Assembly: GCF_002075885.1 (NCBI RefSeq)
Contig: NZ_MDET01000029.1
Location: forward strand, 1-32,064
Source: Manganibacter manganicus
GTDB lineage: Bacteria > Pseudomonadota > Alphaproteobacteria > Rhizobiales > Rhizobiaceae
Length of the DNA: 32,064 nucleotides
Direction: 5' to 3'
Under the pieces are notes generated by a model that did no database searches, was not told the DNA's origin, and was given only the letters and a program-made list of their open reading frames with translations. Shown one piece after another: positions 7,120 to 14,790 of the stretch (the first letter of the stretch is position 1; each line of letters starts with the position of its first letter). A program made the translations under genes and the position numbers.

Positions 7120-7749
7120 TCAGGCGGCGGTTAGAACAATCTCGTCCGCAGTGGCATGGATCGAAATTTTCATGCCGGCCTCGCGCGCCAGTAGCAGCGT
7201 ATAATAAGGCTGCACAGAATGGGCGTCGATCGGCTCCTCGGGCCTGTTACCGGAGTGAAGCTCGAGGAATTTTGGCGGTACGCGCAGCATCGGACCGCTC
7301 GATGCAAGCGTGAAACGCGGCTGCGTCTCAAGGTCGTGCAGGGTAACGGCGATCTTGCCGCCGCGCGGAATGGCGGCGTTGGCGGTGAGAATGAGGTTAA
7401 GCAGCAGCTTGACCTTGTTTTTGGGCAGCAAAGCACGGCCCCCCGCCCAGGTCAGTTCCGGCTTTTCGTTTTTGAGGAAGCCAGTGGCGACGGCTTCGGC
7501 GTCACCCGTATCAATCAGCATGCCCGCAGAGCCGGCCGCGCCAAAGGCGATGCGGGCGAATTGCAGGCGTGCCGAGGCATTGCGCGCGCTCTGACGTACA
7601 AGTGCCATCGCTTCCTCGTCGGCGCCGCCCTCGTCAAGCAATTCCAGCCCGTTATTAATGGCGCCGACGGGCGAGATAATGTCGTGGCACACCCGGCTGC
7701 AAAGCAGAGCGGCAAGATCGGGAGCTGAAAGGTTGAATAGATCGGCCAT
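7120..7749 (-). CDS. chpT: Histidine phosphotransferase ChpT
   Basis: ChpT passes phosphate from the CckA hybrid kinase to CtrA and CpdR. The 209-residue protein starts at ATG 7749, with AGGGA 10 bases upstream. It opens with a DHp-like helix, SAPDLAALLCSRVCHDIISP, in which His22 is the likely phosphoacceptor, followed by VGAINNGLELLDE. The remainder is a degenerate ATPase-like fold (PKNKVKLLLNLILTANAAIPRGG region). Placement beside ctrA, convergent across about 250 bp with no credible gene, matches the arrangement in Brucella. Upstream in-frame codons back to 8046 lack a ribosome site and family similarity and are not included. Confidence 0.92.
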   Translation of the reverse strand: MADLFNLSAPDLAALLCSRVCHDIISPVGAINNGLELLDEGGADEEAMALVRQSARNASARLQFARIAFGAAGSAGMLIDTGDAEAVATGFLKNEKPELTWAGGRALLPKNKVKLLLNLILTANAAIPRGGKIAVTLHDLETQPRFTLASSGPMLRVPPKFLELHSGNRPEEPIDAHSVQPYYTLLLAREAGMKISIHATADEIVLTAA

Positions 7750-8102
7750 CGTCGTGTCCCTGAAATTCCTACAATATCGATCGGCTGTCGAAACCTTGCC
7801 GCCGTAACGAATCACGTATGTCTTTACCGGACTTGGATACCGCGCAAATTTGGGCGGTCGCAAACTCAAAATGCCGCCGGTGTCGGCACTGATGAGATTT
7901 GTCGGTTCAATTGCCTGAACAGCCTTGAAAAAATGCCCACGGAGTGCGCCCGCGGCCCTTGAACCGCCATCTTCATGTGAAAGGTTAATGGTTGAAAAAG
8001 AATTACAGCATAGTTTCCCGTGAAGAGTTCCCGAGCCGCCGATCAAGAGCAGGCAGGGTGTGAGGCGTCGGCGAAAGTGCTCCCTGACGGAGATTTGGAA
8101 GC
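7750..8102. promoter_or_regulatory. Divergent chpT-eipA intergenic region
   Basis: This 353-bp gap contains the promoters of chpT (minus) and eipA (plus) and no credible gene. TTAATGGTT at 7985-7993 reads AACCATTAA on the other strand and resembles the CtrA half-site TTAACCAT. One GANTC site is at 7809-7813. CtrA control of eipA has been reported in Brucella; here the site is an inference from motif and position, and only a half-site is seen. Confidence 0.4.
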
Positions 8103-8684
8103 ATGTTTTCCCGATTCTACGACCGGAATCCGTTCCGCGTCATTGCCATGGCAGTTGCTCTCGCGAGCGTTCTGGCATTTTCGACTTCGGCTTCGCGAGC
8201 CCAGGAGTACACCGCCCAGGAGATCGTCGATTCGGGCCACAAATTTTTCGGCGCGACCTCCGGCGGTCTCGCAACTGTGGTCGAGAAGATTTTTGCATCG
8301 TATGGCCTGCCCAACGGCTATGTGCTTGGCGAGGAAGGGGCTGGCGCCTTTATCGGCGGCCTGACCTATGGCGAGGGCACGCTCTATACCAAGAATGCCG
8401 GTGACCATAAGGTCTACTGGCAGGGACCTTCGCTGGGCTGGGACTTCGGCGCGGAAGGCTCACGGGTTATGATGCTGGTCTATAATCTCAATGACATCAG
8501 CAGTCTCTACAACCGTTTCGGCGGTATTGCCGGCTCGGCCTATCTGGTTGCCGGCCTCGGCTTTAACGCTCTGAAAAACAACGACGTCATCCTTGTTCCC
8601 ATCCGCACGGGCGTCGGCGCGAGGCTGGGCATCAATCTTGGCTACCTGAAGCTTACGCAAAGCCCGACATGGAATCCCTTCTGA
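8103..8684 (+). CDS. eipA: Envelope integrity protein EipA (DUF1134)
   Basis: EipA is a periplasmic DUF1134 protein needed for cell-envelope stress resistance in Brucella abortus, where it lies next to ctrA and chpT as here. The 193-residue product has a Sec signal peptide (residues 1-33: basic start, hydrophobic AMAVALASVLAFS core, cleavage expected after SRA). The mature domain has the family's glycine-rich segments: KFFGATSGGLATVVEK, GYVLGEEGAGAFIGGLTYG, YWQGPSLGWDFGAEGS and VGARLGINLGYLK. It is divergent from chpT. A CtrA-like half-site lies about 115 bp upstream. Molecular activity is unknown; a lipid-binding-like fold has been proposed for the family. Confidence 0.9.
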   Translation: MFSRFYDRNPFRVIAMAVALASVLAFSTSASRAQEYTAQEIVDSGHKFFGATSGGLATVVEKIFASYGLPNGYVLGEEGAGAFIGGLTYGEGTLYTKNAGDHKVYWQGPSLGWDFGAEGSRVMMLVYNLNDISSLYNRFGGIAGSAYLVAGLGFNALKNNDVILVPIRTGVGARLGINLGYLKLTQSPTWNPF

Positions 8685-8808
8685 TATTGGCAGCACACTG
8701 GATTTCAACCATATCGGCGTAGGCATATCAGAGCATCGAACCGAAAAGCAGGGACTGGCTTCCCGGTTCTGATGCTCTATCGAAGCGTCGGCAGGGCGGG
8801 AAGCGATC

Positions 8809-9948
8809 TTGGTTCAGTCGATCCTTTTTTTCATATTGGGTGTGCTGTGCGCCGCCTTTCTGACGGCACTCGTCGCACCTGCGTTCTGGCGGCGTGCAGT
8901 GCGGCTGACACAACAGCGCATCGAAGCGACGGCGCCTTTGACCAGTTCGGAGATCGCTGCACAGAAGGATATGCTGCGCGCTGAATTCGCTGTGTCAGCG
9001 CGGCGGTTGGAAATGGCCGTCAAGGCTTTGCAGGAAAAGAACGCCCGGCAGACCGTCGAGATCGCGCGCGCGCGTGAGGATTTGAAAGCGGCCTCTGCGC
9101 AAGATGAAGAAACGGCGCGGCGCATTGCTGAATTGGAAAGCGCCAAAAGCAAACTCACCCAGGGCATTCAGAGCCGCGACACGGAATTGACGCAGCTTGC
9201 GGCGCGGATGAGTGAAACCGAAAAGGAACTCGCCAGGCAGAAGCTGGAAAACACCCGGCTTGCCGGCCTCTATGAGGAGGCGAGTTTCTCGTCCAGCAAT
9301 CGACAGATCGAACTCGTGGCGCGAGAAGCCGAGTTGGACCGGCTTTCGGCGGATGTTTCCGCGTTGCGTGGCCGTCAGAAAGACTCGGATGCACGCAACA
9401 AAGAAACCGCAAATGAAAGCCGCGCGGCTCGCGAGGCGTTGAGCCTGGAAAAGAAGAAGTCTACGAACCTCGACCGAAAGCTGGAAAGGCTGATGGCCAC
9501 CATTGCCGATTATGAGGAAAGGTTGGATCGTCGCGAAAAGGAACTCGTCGCGTTGCGCGGCGGTGGCAAGGGCGGCGGTGCGGCATCAAAACCTGTTTTG
9601 AAGGTCAAGCCAAAACGGCGCGCGCCGGCGGCCGCCGCCGGAAAACAGTTTCCGCAACGGATCGCGCATGGAAGAAGCGAAGATCTTGAAGCGGCGATAG
9701 GCCAACTTGCTGCCGATCGTGACCGTATGGAGGCTGCGTTCGTCGGCAGTGATGGTAGCGATCAAGACCACGACGGTGCGCTGCGAGATGAATTGCTTGA
9801 TCTCGCGGCGGAGGTTGTCGCGCTTGCCGCAAGGATCGACGGGCCGGACTCGCCGGTTCTTGCAACATTGAGCAAGTCAGCGGACGGCGACGGTGAGAAA
9901 AGCCTTGCCACACGCGCGCAGGCGCTTCTGAATGTCGCGGCCGATTGA
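8809..9948 (+). CDS. Membrane-anchored coiled-coil protein, function unknown
   Basis: No known enzyme family is recognised. The 379-residue protein starts with TTG, with GGGCGGGAAG just upstream. It has one N-terminal membrane segment (ILFFILGVLCAAFLTALVAP, about residues 5-24). A long helical region of about 215 residues follows, rich in Glu, Arg, Lys and Ala with heptad patterns, clearly coiled coil. Then come a Gly/Lys-rich linker (about 248-285, with GGGKGGGAA and KPKRRAPAAA) and a short acidic C-terminal helical domain. Such a layout suggests a scaffold tethered to the inner membrane. It follows eipA by 124 bp on the same strand and ends 5 bp from the convergent methyltransferase gene. 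Placement in the ctrA-eipA block suggests an envelope or cell-cycle role, which is only inference. Confidence 0.75.
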   Translation: MVQSILFFILGVLCAAFLTALVAPAFWRRAVRLTQQRIEATAPLTSSEIAAQKDMLRAEFAVSARRLEMAVKALQEKNARQTVEIARAREDLKAASAQDEETARRIAELESAKSKLTQGIQSRDTELTQLAARMSETEKELARQKLENTRLAGLYEEASFSSSNRQIELVAREAELDRLSADVSALRGRQKDSDARNKETANESRAAREALSLEKKKSTNLDRKLERLMATIADYEERLDRREKELVALRGGGKGGGAASKPVLKVKPKRRAPAAAAGKQFPQRIAHGRSEDLEAAIGQLAADRDRMEAAFVGSDGSDQDHDGALRDELLDLAAEVVALAARIDGPDSPVLATLSKSADGDGEKSLATRAQALLNVAAD

Positions 9949-9953
9949 TTTCG

Positions 9954-10757
9954 CTACAAATCGCCGACCGTGAAATGATGCAGCGCGATGGCTGAGGTGG
10001 CTGCCACGTTGAGGCTGTCGAAGTCCCCGGCTATCGGAATGCGTGCTGTTTTCATCGTCGCCAGCAATTCAGTTGGCAGGCCTTCGCCTTCGCTGCCGAA
10101 ATAGAGCGCCAGCCGGTCGGTTCGGCGGATATGCCGCAAATCCTCGGTTCCTCGCGGGGAGAAGGCGAGGCGGCTAAAGCCGTGGCTGTCCAGATTGGTC
10201 GCGAGTGTCGTTTCAGTGTCGAACGTGGCGAATGGCACCTTGAGCGCGGCTCCCACCGATACGCGGATCGCCTTGCGGTAAAGTGGATCGCAACATGTCC
10301 GGTCGAGAAGCACGGCATTGGCTTGAAAGGCTGCCGCATTGCGAAAAATCGCGCCGACATTGTCGTGATTGGCGATGCCGACAAGAACGACGACCAAAGC
10401 CCGCTCCGGAAGCGAACGGAGCAGCCGATCCGCCGTCGTTTCTTCGGCACGCCGGCCTATGGCCAGTATACCACGATGCATGTGAAAACCGGTTATACCG
10501 TTTATGACCGGACCGGAGGCGACATAGACAGGCAGGCCGGGAGACGCCTTGCTTAAAATACGCGAAAGACCGGGCAAGCGGTTCTCCAGCAGAAGGATCG
10601 ACTCGGACCTGAAACGAATTGAATCGAGAAGGACGTCGAGCACGACCTTGCCTTCGGCGATGAACCGGCCCTGCCGGCCAACGAGATCGCGCTCGCGAAT
10701 ATCCCGATAGGCAGCGATTCGAGAATCGCCGGGATCATCAATGCGGATGATGTCCAT
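9954..10757 (-). CDS. SpoU/TrmH-family RNA 2'-O-methyltransferase
   Basis: SpoU-family SPOUT enzymes transfer methyl from SAM to the 2'-OH of tRNA or rRNA nucleosides. All three family motifs are visible in this 267-residue protein. Motif 1 is GIANHDNVGAIFRNAAAF, motif 2 is LALYFGSEGEGL, and motif 3 is IPIAGDFDSLNVAATSAIALH, which form the knotted SAM pocket. The N-terminal 90 residues (RDLVGRQGRFIAEGKVVLDVLL) look like the RNA-binding L30e-like substrate domain. The target nucleotide cannot be told from sequence. The upstream region has no strong Shine-Dalgarno, and the gene stands alone on the minus strand. Confidence 0.9.
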   Translation of the reverse strand: MDIIRIDDPGDSRIAAYRDIRERDLVGRQGRFIAEGKVVLDVLLDSIRFRSESILLLENRLPGLSRILSKASPGLPVYVASGPVINGITGFHMHRGILAIGRRAEETTADRLLRSLPERALVVVLVGIANHDNVGAIFRNAAAFQANAVLLDRTCCDPLYRKAIRVSVGAALKVPFATFDTETTLATNLDSHGFSRLAFSPRGTEDLRHIRRTDRLALYFGSEGEGLPTELLATMKTARIPIAGDFDSLNVAATSAIALHHFTVGDL

Positions 10758-10807
10758 GAAACACCGGTCGCCTTTTCACACCCGATAGGGTGCGGCGACC
10801 CGGTTGG

Positions 10808-11146
10808 TCAAGCTTCAAGGCGTCTGGCGCCATGCAGAAACAGGGCAGGGGACCTATCGTCGAAAAGTCCTTCGAGCAAACGCAGCAGGCTATGCACCGC
10901 TTCCGAATGGCAGGAATAATAGATCATCTGGCGATCGCGTCGGGTCTGCACAAGATCGAAGGCACGCAGTTTTGCAAGATGCTGTGACAGGGCGGATTGG
11001 CTGAGTTCCACCTTTTCCGCGATGGCGCCGACTGACAGTTCTGCGTCAACGAGATGGCTCATGATGGCGAGACGTTTCTCATTGCCCATCAGAGCCAGGA
11101 AAGCCGCCGCAGCCTGGGCATTAACAATTTCGTTTGTCGGATTCAT
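10808..11146 (-). CDS. ArsR-family winged-helix repressor
   Basis: This 112-residue protein is an ArsR/SmtB-type DNA-binding regulator. The wHTH core is LMGNEKRLAIMSHLVDAELSVGAIAEKVELSQSALSQHLAKLRAFDLVQTRRDRQMIYYS, with recognition helix SQSALSQHL. It resembles the sulfide- and peroxide-sensing BigR/SqrR/YgaV branch, but only one cysteine is visible (in YYSCHS). The two-cysteine switch of that branch is therefore not intact, and the inducer is unclear. A GGGGGGAAG Shine-Dalgarno precedes the start. It lies 170 bp downstream of the HugZ-like gene on the same strand, with an imperfect palindrome in the gap that may be its own operator. Confidence 0.88.
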   Translation of the reverse strand: MNPTNEIVNAQAAAAFLALMGNEKRLAIMSHLVDAELSVGAIAEKVELSQSALSQHLAKLRAFDLVQTRRDRQMIYYSCHSEAVHSLLRLLEGLFDDRSPALFLHGARRLEA

Positions 11147-11210
11147 CTTCCCCCCGAAGCAATATCAATAACGGCTGCCAGGGGGCAATGGCACCGAAAA
11201 TTCAAATTAC

Positions 11211-11230
11211 GGTTGCAACTAGCTGTAACC
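11211..11230. promoter_or_regulatory. Imperfect 20-bp palindrome, possible ArsR operator
   Basis: The sequence GGTTGCAACTAGCTGTAACC is an inverted repeat with 8 of 10 half-site positions matching. It lies about 65 bp upstream of the arsR-type start. It is flanked by a wider CAATATC (11160-11166) and GATATTG (11231-11237) inverted pair. An autoregulatory operator is a reasonable but unproven reading. Confidence 0.4.
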
Positions 11231-11316
11231 GATATTGAACGAAGATTAAGCCATTCGATCCAAATCGCAAGTCCATTTGACTTGACCTGTCGGTCGAACA
11301 ATAGCCGCTGTTGCAC

Positions 11317-12072
11317 TTATGCCGCGCGACCTCTTTTAGCCATCTCCACCAGCACCGGCCGCAGATCGGCAGCCGATTGCAAAGGTTCATCGAAGAAAAC
11401 CCGCTCGGACCGATCGCCGCTGGCGAGGTCCATGCCATCGGTATCAAGACCGGTCAGGCGCCAGTCGGTGCCGGGCGCCTTGGCGAAATGGTTGGCATAG
11501 ATACTGATCGCCTCGCGATGGTCGGCGTTCATGTGATCGAGTGCCTGTTGTTCGCTGGTGGCGAGTTCGTCCGCCGCCGGCCCGCCACAGAGTAGTTGTT
11601 CGCGCGTCAGCAGATATGCCTTGCCGAAGCCGCCATTGAGGCTGGCACGCTCGATTTCGAGGCGGAAGAAGGAGAAATCGCCAAGGTCGGCATAGAGCTT
11701 GGCTTTGGGATTCCGGTTGAGATATCGACGCTTGGCCCGTTCTCCATCCGCAGTGTTGCGGTCCAACTTGCGAGCCGTGCACACTACGGTAAGTCGGGCA
11801 TGTGCCAGCGGATCGCCCTTGCTCGGTTCCCCGACAAGCAACGAGCAGCGCGGTTCCGCAATTATCGATCCCGTGTGGGCCGCCAGCATGGAAATCAGGA
11901 TCAGCGGCTTGCCGTCGCTATCGGTGGCTACACCAACCCGGCTCGCCCATGGCACGCCAGTCTCCTTTTCGATGACAGCCAGAGCGCCGAAACGGGCCGT
12001 GCGCAGCAACGACTTGGCGAGACGGATCGCCTCGTCGTCCGTGACCTGGATGACATCCTTGTTTTCGCTCAT
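11317..12072 (-). CDS. HugZ-like pyridoxamine-phosphate-oxidase-fold haem protein with DUF2470
   Basis: The 251-residue protein has an N-terminal split-barrel flavin/haem-binding domain (DEAIRLAKSLLRTARFGALAV, VPWASRVGVATDSDGKPLILIS, then SLLVGEPSKGDPLAHARLTV). From about residue 170 a DUF2470 domain follows, with its HMNADHREAISIYANHF motif. HugZ-type proteins of this architecture degrade haem to release iron; others have unknown roles. The two histidines in the HMNADH stretch are family-conserved. The start is supported by GAGG six bases upstream. A perfect 16-bp palindrome sits just before the gene, suggesting tight repression, possibly by an iron regulator. It follows the dehydrogenase gene on the same strand by 66 bp. 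Confidence 0.85.
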   Translation of the reverse strand: MSENKDVIQVTDDEAIRLAKSLLRTARFGALAVIEKETGVPWASRVGVATDSDGKPLILISMLAAHTGSIIAEPRCSLLVGEPSKGDPLAHARLTVVCTARKLDRNTADGERAKRRYLNRNPKAKLYADLGDFSFFRLEIERASLNGGFGKAYLLTREQLLCGGPAADELATSEQQALDHMNADHREAISIYANHFAKAPGTDWRLTGLDTDGMDLASGDRSERVFFDEPLQSAADLRPVLVEMAKRGRAA

Positions 12073-12084
12073 GGCAGCCTCGTC

Positions 12085-12100
12085 AATAAGTTGACTTATT
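12085..12100. promoter_or_regulatory. Perfect 16-bp palindrome upstream of hugZ-like gene
   Basis: AATAAGT and ACTTATT are perfect inverted repeats separated by TG, 13 bp upstream of the start codon on the minus strand. The AT-rich symmetry and position fit an operator near the transcription start. Iron regulators (Irr, RirA, Fur-like) are candidates because of the downstream haem protein, but the sequence is not a textbook match to any of them. Confidence 0.45.
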
Positions 12101-12138
12101 TTGTCTTGTTATTGCGTGTATGTACGTTGGGCAAGCCG

Positions 12139-12900
12139 TTATTTGGGCGCCATGCGAATGGCACCGTCCAGCCGGATGGTTTCACCATTCAGCATCTGGT
12201 TCTCGACAATATGCAGGGCAAGGGCTGCATATTCGCGAGGCTCGCCAAGCCGCGGCGGGAACGGTACGGCGGCACCCAGCGAATGCTGCACGTCCTGCGG
12301 CATGCCCGCCACCATCGGCGTCTTGAAGATACCAGGCGCGATAGTGCAAACGCGAATGCCGGAGCGGGCAAGGTCACGCGCCACCGGCAGCGTCATGCCG
12401 ACGACACCGCCTTTCGAGGCCGAATACGCGGCTTGGCCGATCTGACCGTCGAACGCAGCGACCGATGCGGTGTTCACGATCACGCCGCGCTCGCCACCGG
12501 CAAGAGGTTCAAGCCGGGAAGCGGCGTCGGCCATCAGGCGAATCATGTTGAAGGTGCCGATCAGGTTGATCTCGACAACCTTGCGAAAATGGTCCAGCGA
12601 GTGAACGCCATCTTTGCCGACGGTCTTCATGCCGAGAACGATACCGGCGCAATTGACGAGTATGCGTGCCATGCCCAGTTTGTCGGCGACTTCGGCGAAG
12701 GCGGCCCTGCCGCTTTCGGCGCTGCCGACATCGCAGTGAACGGCAAGGCCGCCAATATCCGCCGCGACATTGGACGCGCGCTCCATGGCGACGTCGAGGA
12801 TCGCCACACGCGCGCCATGAGCCGAGAGCGCACGCGCCGTGGCTTCGCCCAGGCCGCCACCACCGCCGGTGACGATTGCGATCTGCCCTCTGGGATCCAT
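12139..12900 (-). CDS. Short-chain dehydrogenase, 3-hydroxyacyl-CoA dehydrogenase type II-like
   Basis: This 253-residue classical SDR starts at ATG 12900, with GGAG seven bases upstream; an earlier in-frame start adds 30 residues without family similarity. Cofactor motif TGGGGGLG is near residues 11-18. An acidic Asp after the second strand (VAILDV) indicates NAD preference. NCAG is the stabilising motif, and the catalytic Ser, Tyr and Lys lie in NTASVAAFDGQIGQAAYSASKGG. The closing PGIFKTPMVAGMP segment and overall pattern resemble HSD17B10-type 3-hydroxyacyl-CoA dehydrogenases of fatty-acid or branched-chain oxidation. No other beta-oxidation genes are near, so the substrate remains open. 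Confidence 0.88.
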   Translation of the reverse strand: MDPRGQIAIVTGGGGGLGEATARALSAHGARVAILDVAMERASNVAADIGGLAVHCDVGSAESGRAAFAEVADKLGMARILVNCAGIVLGMKTVGKDGVHSLDHFRKVVEINLIGTFNMIRLMADAASRLEPLAGGERGVIVNTASVAAFDGQIGQAAYSASKGGVVGMTLPVARDLARSGIRVCTIAPGIFKTPMVAGMPQDVQHSLGAAVPFPPRLGEPREYAALALHIVENQMLNGETIRLDGAIRMAPK

Positions 12901-13002
12901 GGATATCTCCTTGCCTGCCGCTTTGCCGACGTCATGCGTTGCCTGCGCTTTCGCATGTTTCAAGCCTCCGTGCCATTGCTTTGACGCCACGGGCGGTGTG
13001 GC

Positions 13003-13527
13003 TCAGACTAGAGCGGAATCCTTGACCTGCCCGGCGTGGCAGACCATGCCCGAAAGCCTCGCCACCGCTCCCGGTACGATCTCGTATGCGAGCAACCGGT
13101 CGGGGTTGACAGGGCGCGGCATGAACAACTGGCCTTGCGGAATTTTCTTGAATCCGAGCGGCCCGTAATAGGGTTCGTCGCCGACCAGCACGACTGCAGG
13201 AATGCCCGCGGTGGTGGCCGCTTCAAGCGCCATCGCCACTAGGCGGCGGCCGATGCCGAGATTCTTGCAAGCCGGCCGTACGGCGAGCGGGCCAAGCATC
13301 ACCGCTCGCCCGGCGCCGGCTGCAATGCGGGTCATACGCACGGAGGCGATTACGAGATCGCCCTTCTTTGCCACGAAGGAAAGAACGCGCTCATGCGGGC
13401 CGCCCTCGCGAATCTTGTAGGCGGCGCGGGCAAAGCGGCCCGGCCCGAAGGCTTCCTCGTTGATGGCATCGATTTCGGAGTCGTCCGCCGGGTTTTCCGG
13501 CATATAGGTCACGTCGGCAAGGCTCAT
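13003..13527 (-). CDS. GNAT-family N-acetyltransferase
   Basis: The protein has the GNAT fold: a helix alpha1 region (DSEIDAINEEAFGPGRFARAAYKIREG), a substrate strand (VIASVRMTRIAAG), strand beta4 MLGPLAVRPACKNLGIGRRLVAMAL with the acetyl-CoA pyrophosphate loop NLGIGR, and beta5 IPAVVLVGDEPYYGPLGF. It is a YhbS-like member acting on an unknown small molecule or protein. The start is uncertain: ATG 13527 gives 174 residues and matches the conserved part. In-frame starts upstream to 13692 are possible, but none has a clear Shine-Dalgarno. It stands alone, divergent from the GST gene. Confidence 0.85.
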   Translation of the reverse strand: MSLADVTYMPENPADDSEIDAINEEAFGPGRFARAAYKIREGGPHERVLSFVAKKGDLVIASVRMTRIAAGAGRAVMLGPLAVRPACKNLGIGRRLVAMALEAATTAGIPAVVLVGDEPYYGPLGFKKIPQGQLFMPRPVNPDRLLAYEIVPGAVARLSGMVCHAGQVKDSALV

Positions 13528-13799
13528 GGTCTTTACGATCCGCTCGTCGATAAAGAAAGGTTGCCGCATGGCGCGGCGTTCGCCAGTCAGCGCCTTCAGG
13601 CGCGGGCTTCCTTTCGTCGTCGGTCGAACCGGATCGTTGCCATGAAATCGAGCATGATGGCTCCCGCTAGCATCAAATCGCGCGGTGAGCAATCAGGCTT
13701 TTGTCGTGGTGGCGAATGGATTGACGCTGTGTTCAGCGGCAACCGGTTCGCCCGGCGGCCGGCATGGCCTACATGAAGGGAAAAGCGAAAGGACAGGTC

Positions 13800-14789
13800 A
13801 TGGGTTTGCTGGTTGAAGGCAAGTGGCAGGATCGTTGGTACGATACCAAGGAAAGCGGCGGCCGCTTTGTGCGTTCGCAGTCGCAGTGGCGAGACTGGGT
13901 GACGCGCGACGGATCGCCAGCGCAGGGACGCCGGCGCGGCTTTCAGGCGGAACCGGGCCGCTATCATCTTTATGTGTCGCTTGCCTGCCCCTGGGCACAC
14001 CGCACTTTGATCTTCCGTGCGCTCAAGAAACTCGAAGATGTCATTTCCGTTTCGGTCGTGCATCCCTTCATGGGGGAAAACGGCTGGACCTTTGACAGAG
14101 CCGAAGGCGCGACGGGCGATGCACTCTATGGGTTCGACTTTCTGCACCAGATCTACACAAAGGCGGATCCGGCCTATTCAGGACGCGTTACCGTGCCGGT
14201 GCTTTGGGACAAGAAGGAGCAGACGATCGTCAACAATGAGTCGTCCGAAATCATCCGCATGCTGAATTCGGCCTTTGATGAATGGGGCGATGCCAACGAG
14301 GATTTTTACCCGCAGGCACTGCGCGGCGAGATCGATGCGATCAACGACTTCGTTTATCCCACCATCAATAACGGTGTCTACCGGGCCGGTTTCGCCACCA
14401 CGCAGGACGCCTATGAGGAGGCTTTCGGCGAACTTTTCGCGGCGCTCGACCGTGTCGAGGACATTCTTTCACGGCAACGCTATCTGGTGGGCCGTCGTAT
14501 GACCGAGGCCGACTGGCGGCTGTTCACGACGCTGGTGCGCTTCGATCCGGTCTATGTCGGTCATTTCAAATGCAATCTGCGACGGATTGCCGATTACCCG
14601 AACCTGTCGAACTATCTGCGCGAACTTTATCAGGTGCCCGGTGTCGCCGGCACGGTCGATCTCGACCACATCAAGACGCATTATTACGCCAGCCATGTCA
14701 CGATCAATCCGACGCGGATCGTCCCTGTGGGACCAGCACTTGATTATGATGCGCCGCATGATCGCGAACGTTTTGCAAGGGCTGGGTGA
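13800..14789 (+). CDS. Glutathionyl-hydroquinone reductase (ECM4/YqjG-like GST)
   Basis: Xi-class glutathione transferases of this type reduce glutathionyl-hydroquinones, a cytoplasmic quinone-detoxification step. The 329-residue length and the YHLYVSLACPWAHRTLIFR segment with the catalytic cysteine of CPWAHR are diagnostic. The family-typical WDKKEQTIVNNESSEIIRM, then the C-terminal helical domain with YPTINNGVYRAGFA and LTEADWRLF-like MTEADWRLFTTLVRFDPVYVGHFKCN, are also present. The start at 13800 has AAGGA eight bases before it; an earlier ATG at 13764 does not. It is convergent with the NUDIX gene with a single base between the stop codons. Confidence 0.93.
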   Translation: MGLLVEGKWQDRWYDTKESGGRFVRSQSQWRDWVTRDGSPAQGRRRGFQAEPGRYHLYVSLACPWAHRTLIFRALKKLEDVISVSVVHPFMGENGWTFDRAEGATGDALYGFDFLHQIYTKADPAYSGRVTVPVLWDKKEQTIVNNESSEIIRMLNSAFDEWGDANEDFYPQALRGEIDAINDFVYPTINNGVYRAGFATTQDAYEEAFGELFAALDRVEDILSRQRYLVGRRMTEADWRLFTTLVRFDPVYVGHFKCNLRRIADYPNLSNYLRELYQVPGVAGTVDLDHIKTHYYASHVTINPTRIVPVGPALDYDAPHDRERFARAG

Positions 14790-14790
14790 C

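Noticed and set aside
7750..8046. Minus-strand extension of chpT by about 99 codons
   Set aside because: The extension has no family similarity; the ribosome site AGGGA points to 7749.
11596..12984. 462-residue plus-strand open frame antisense to hugZ-like and SDR genes
   Set aside because: It crosses two recognised genes in the opposite frame and has the repetitive His/Arg/Gly look of antisense high-GC sequence.
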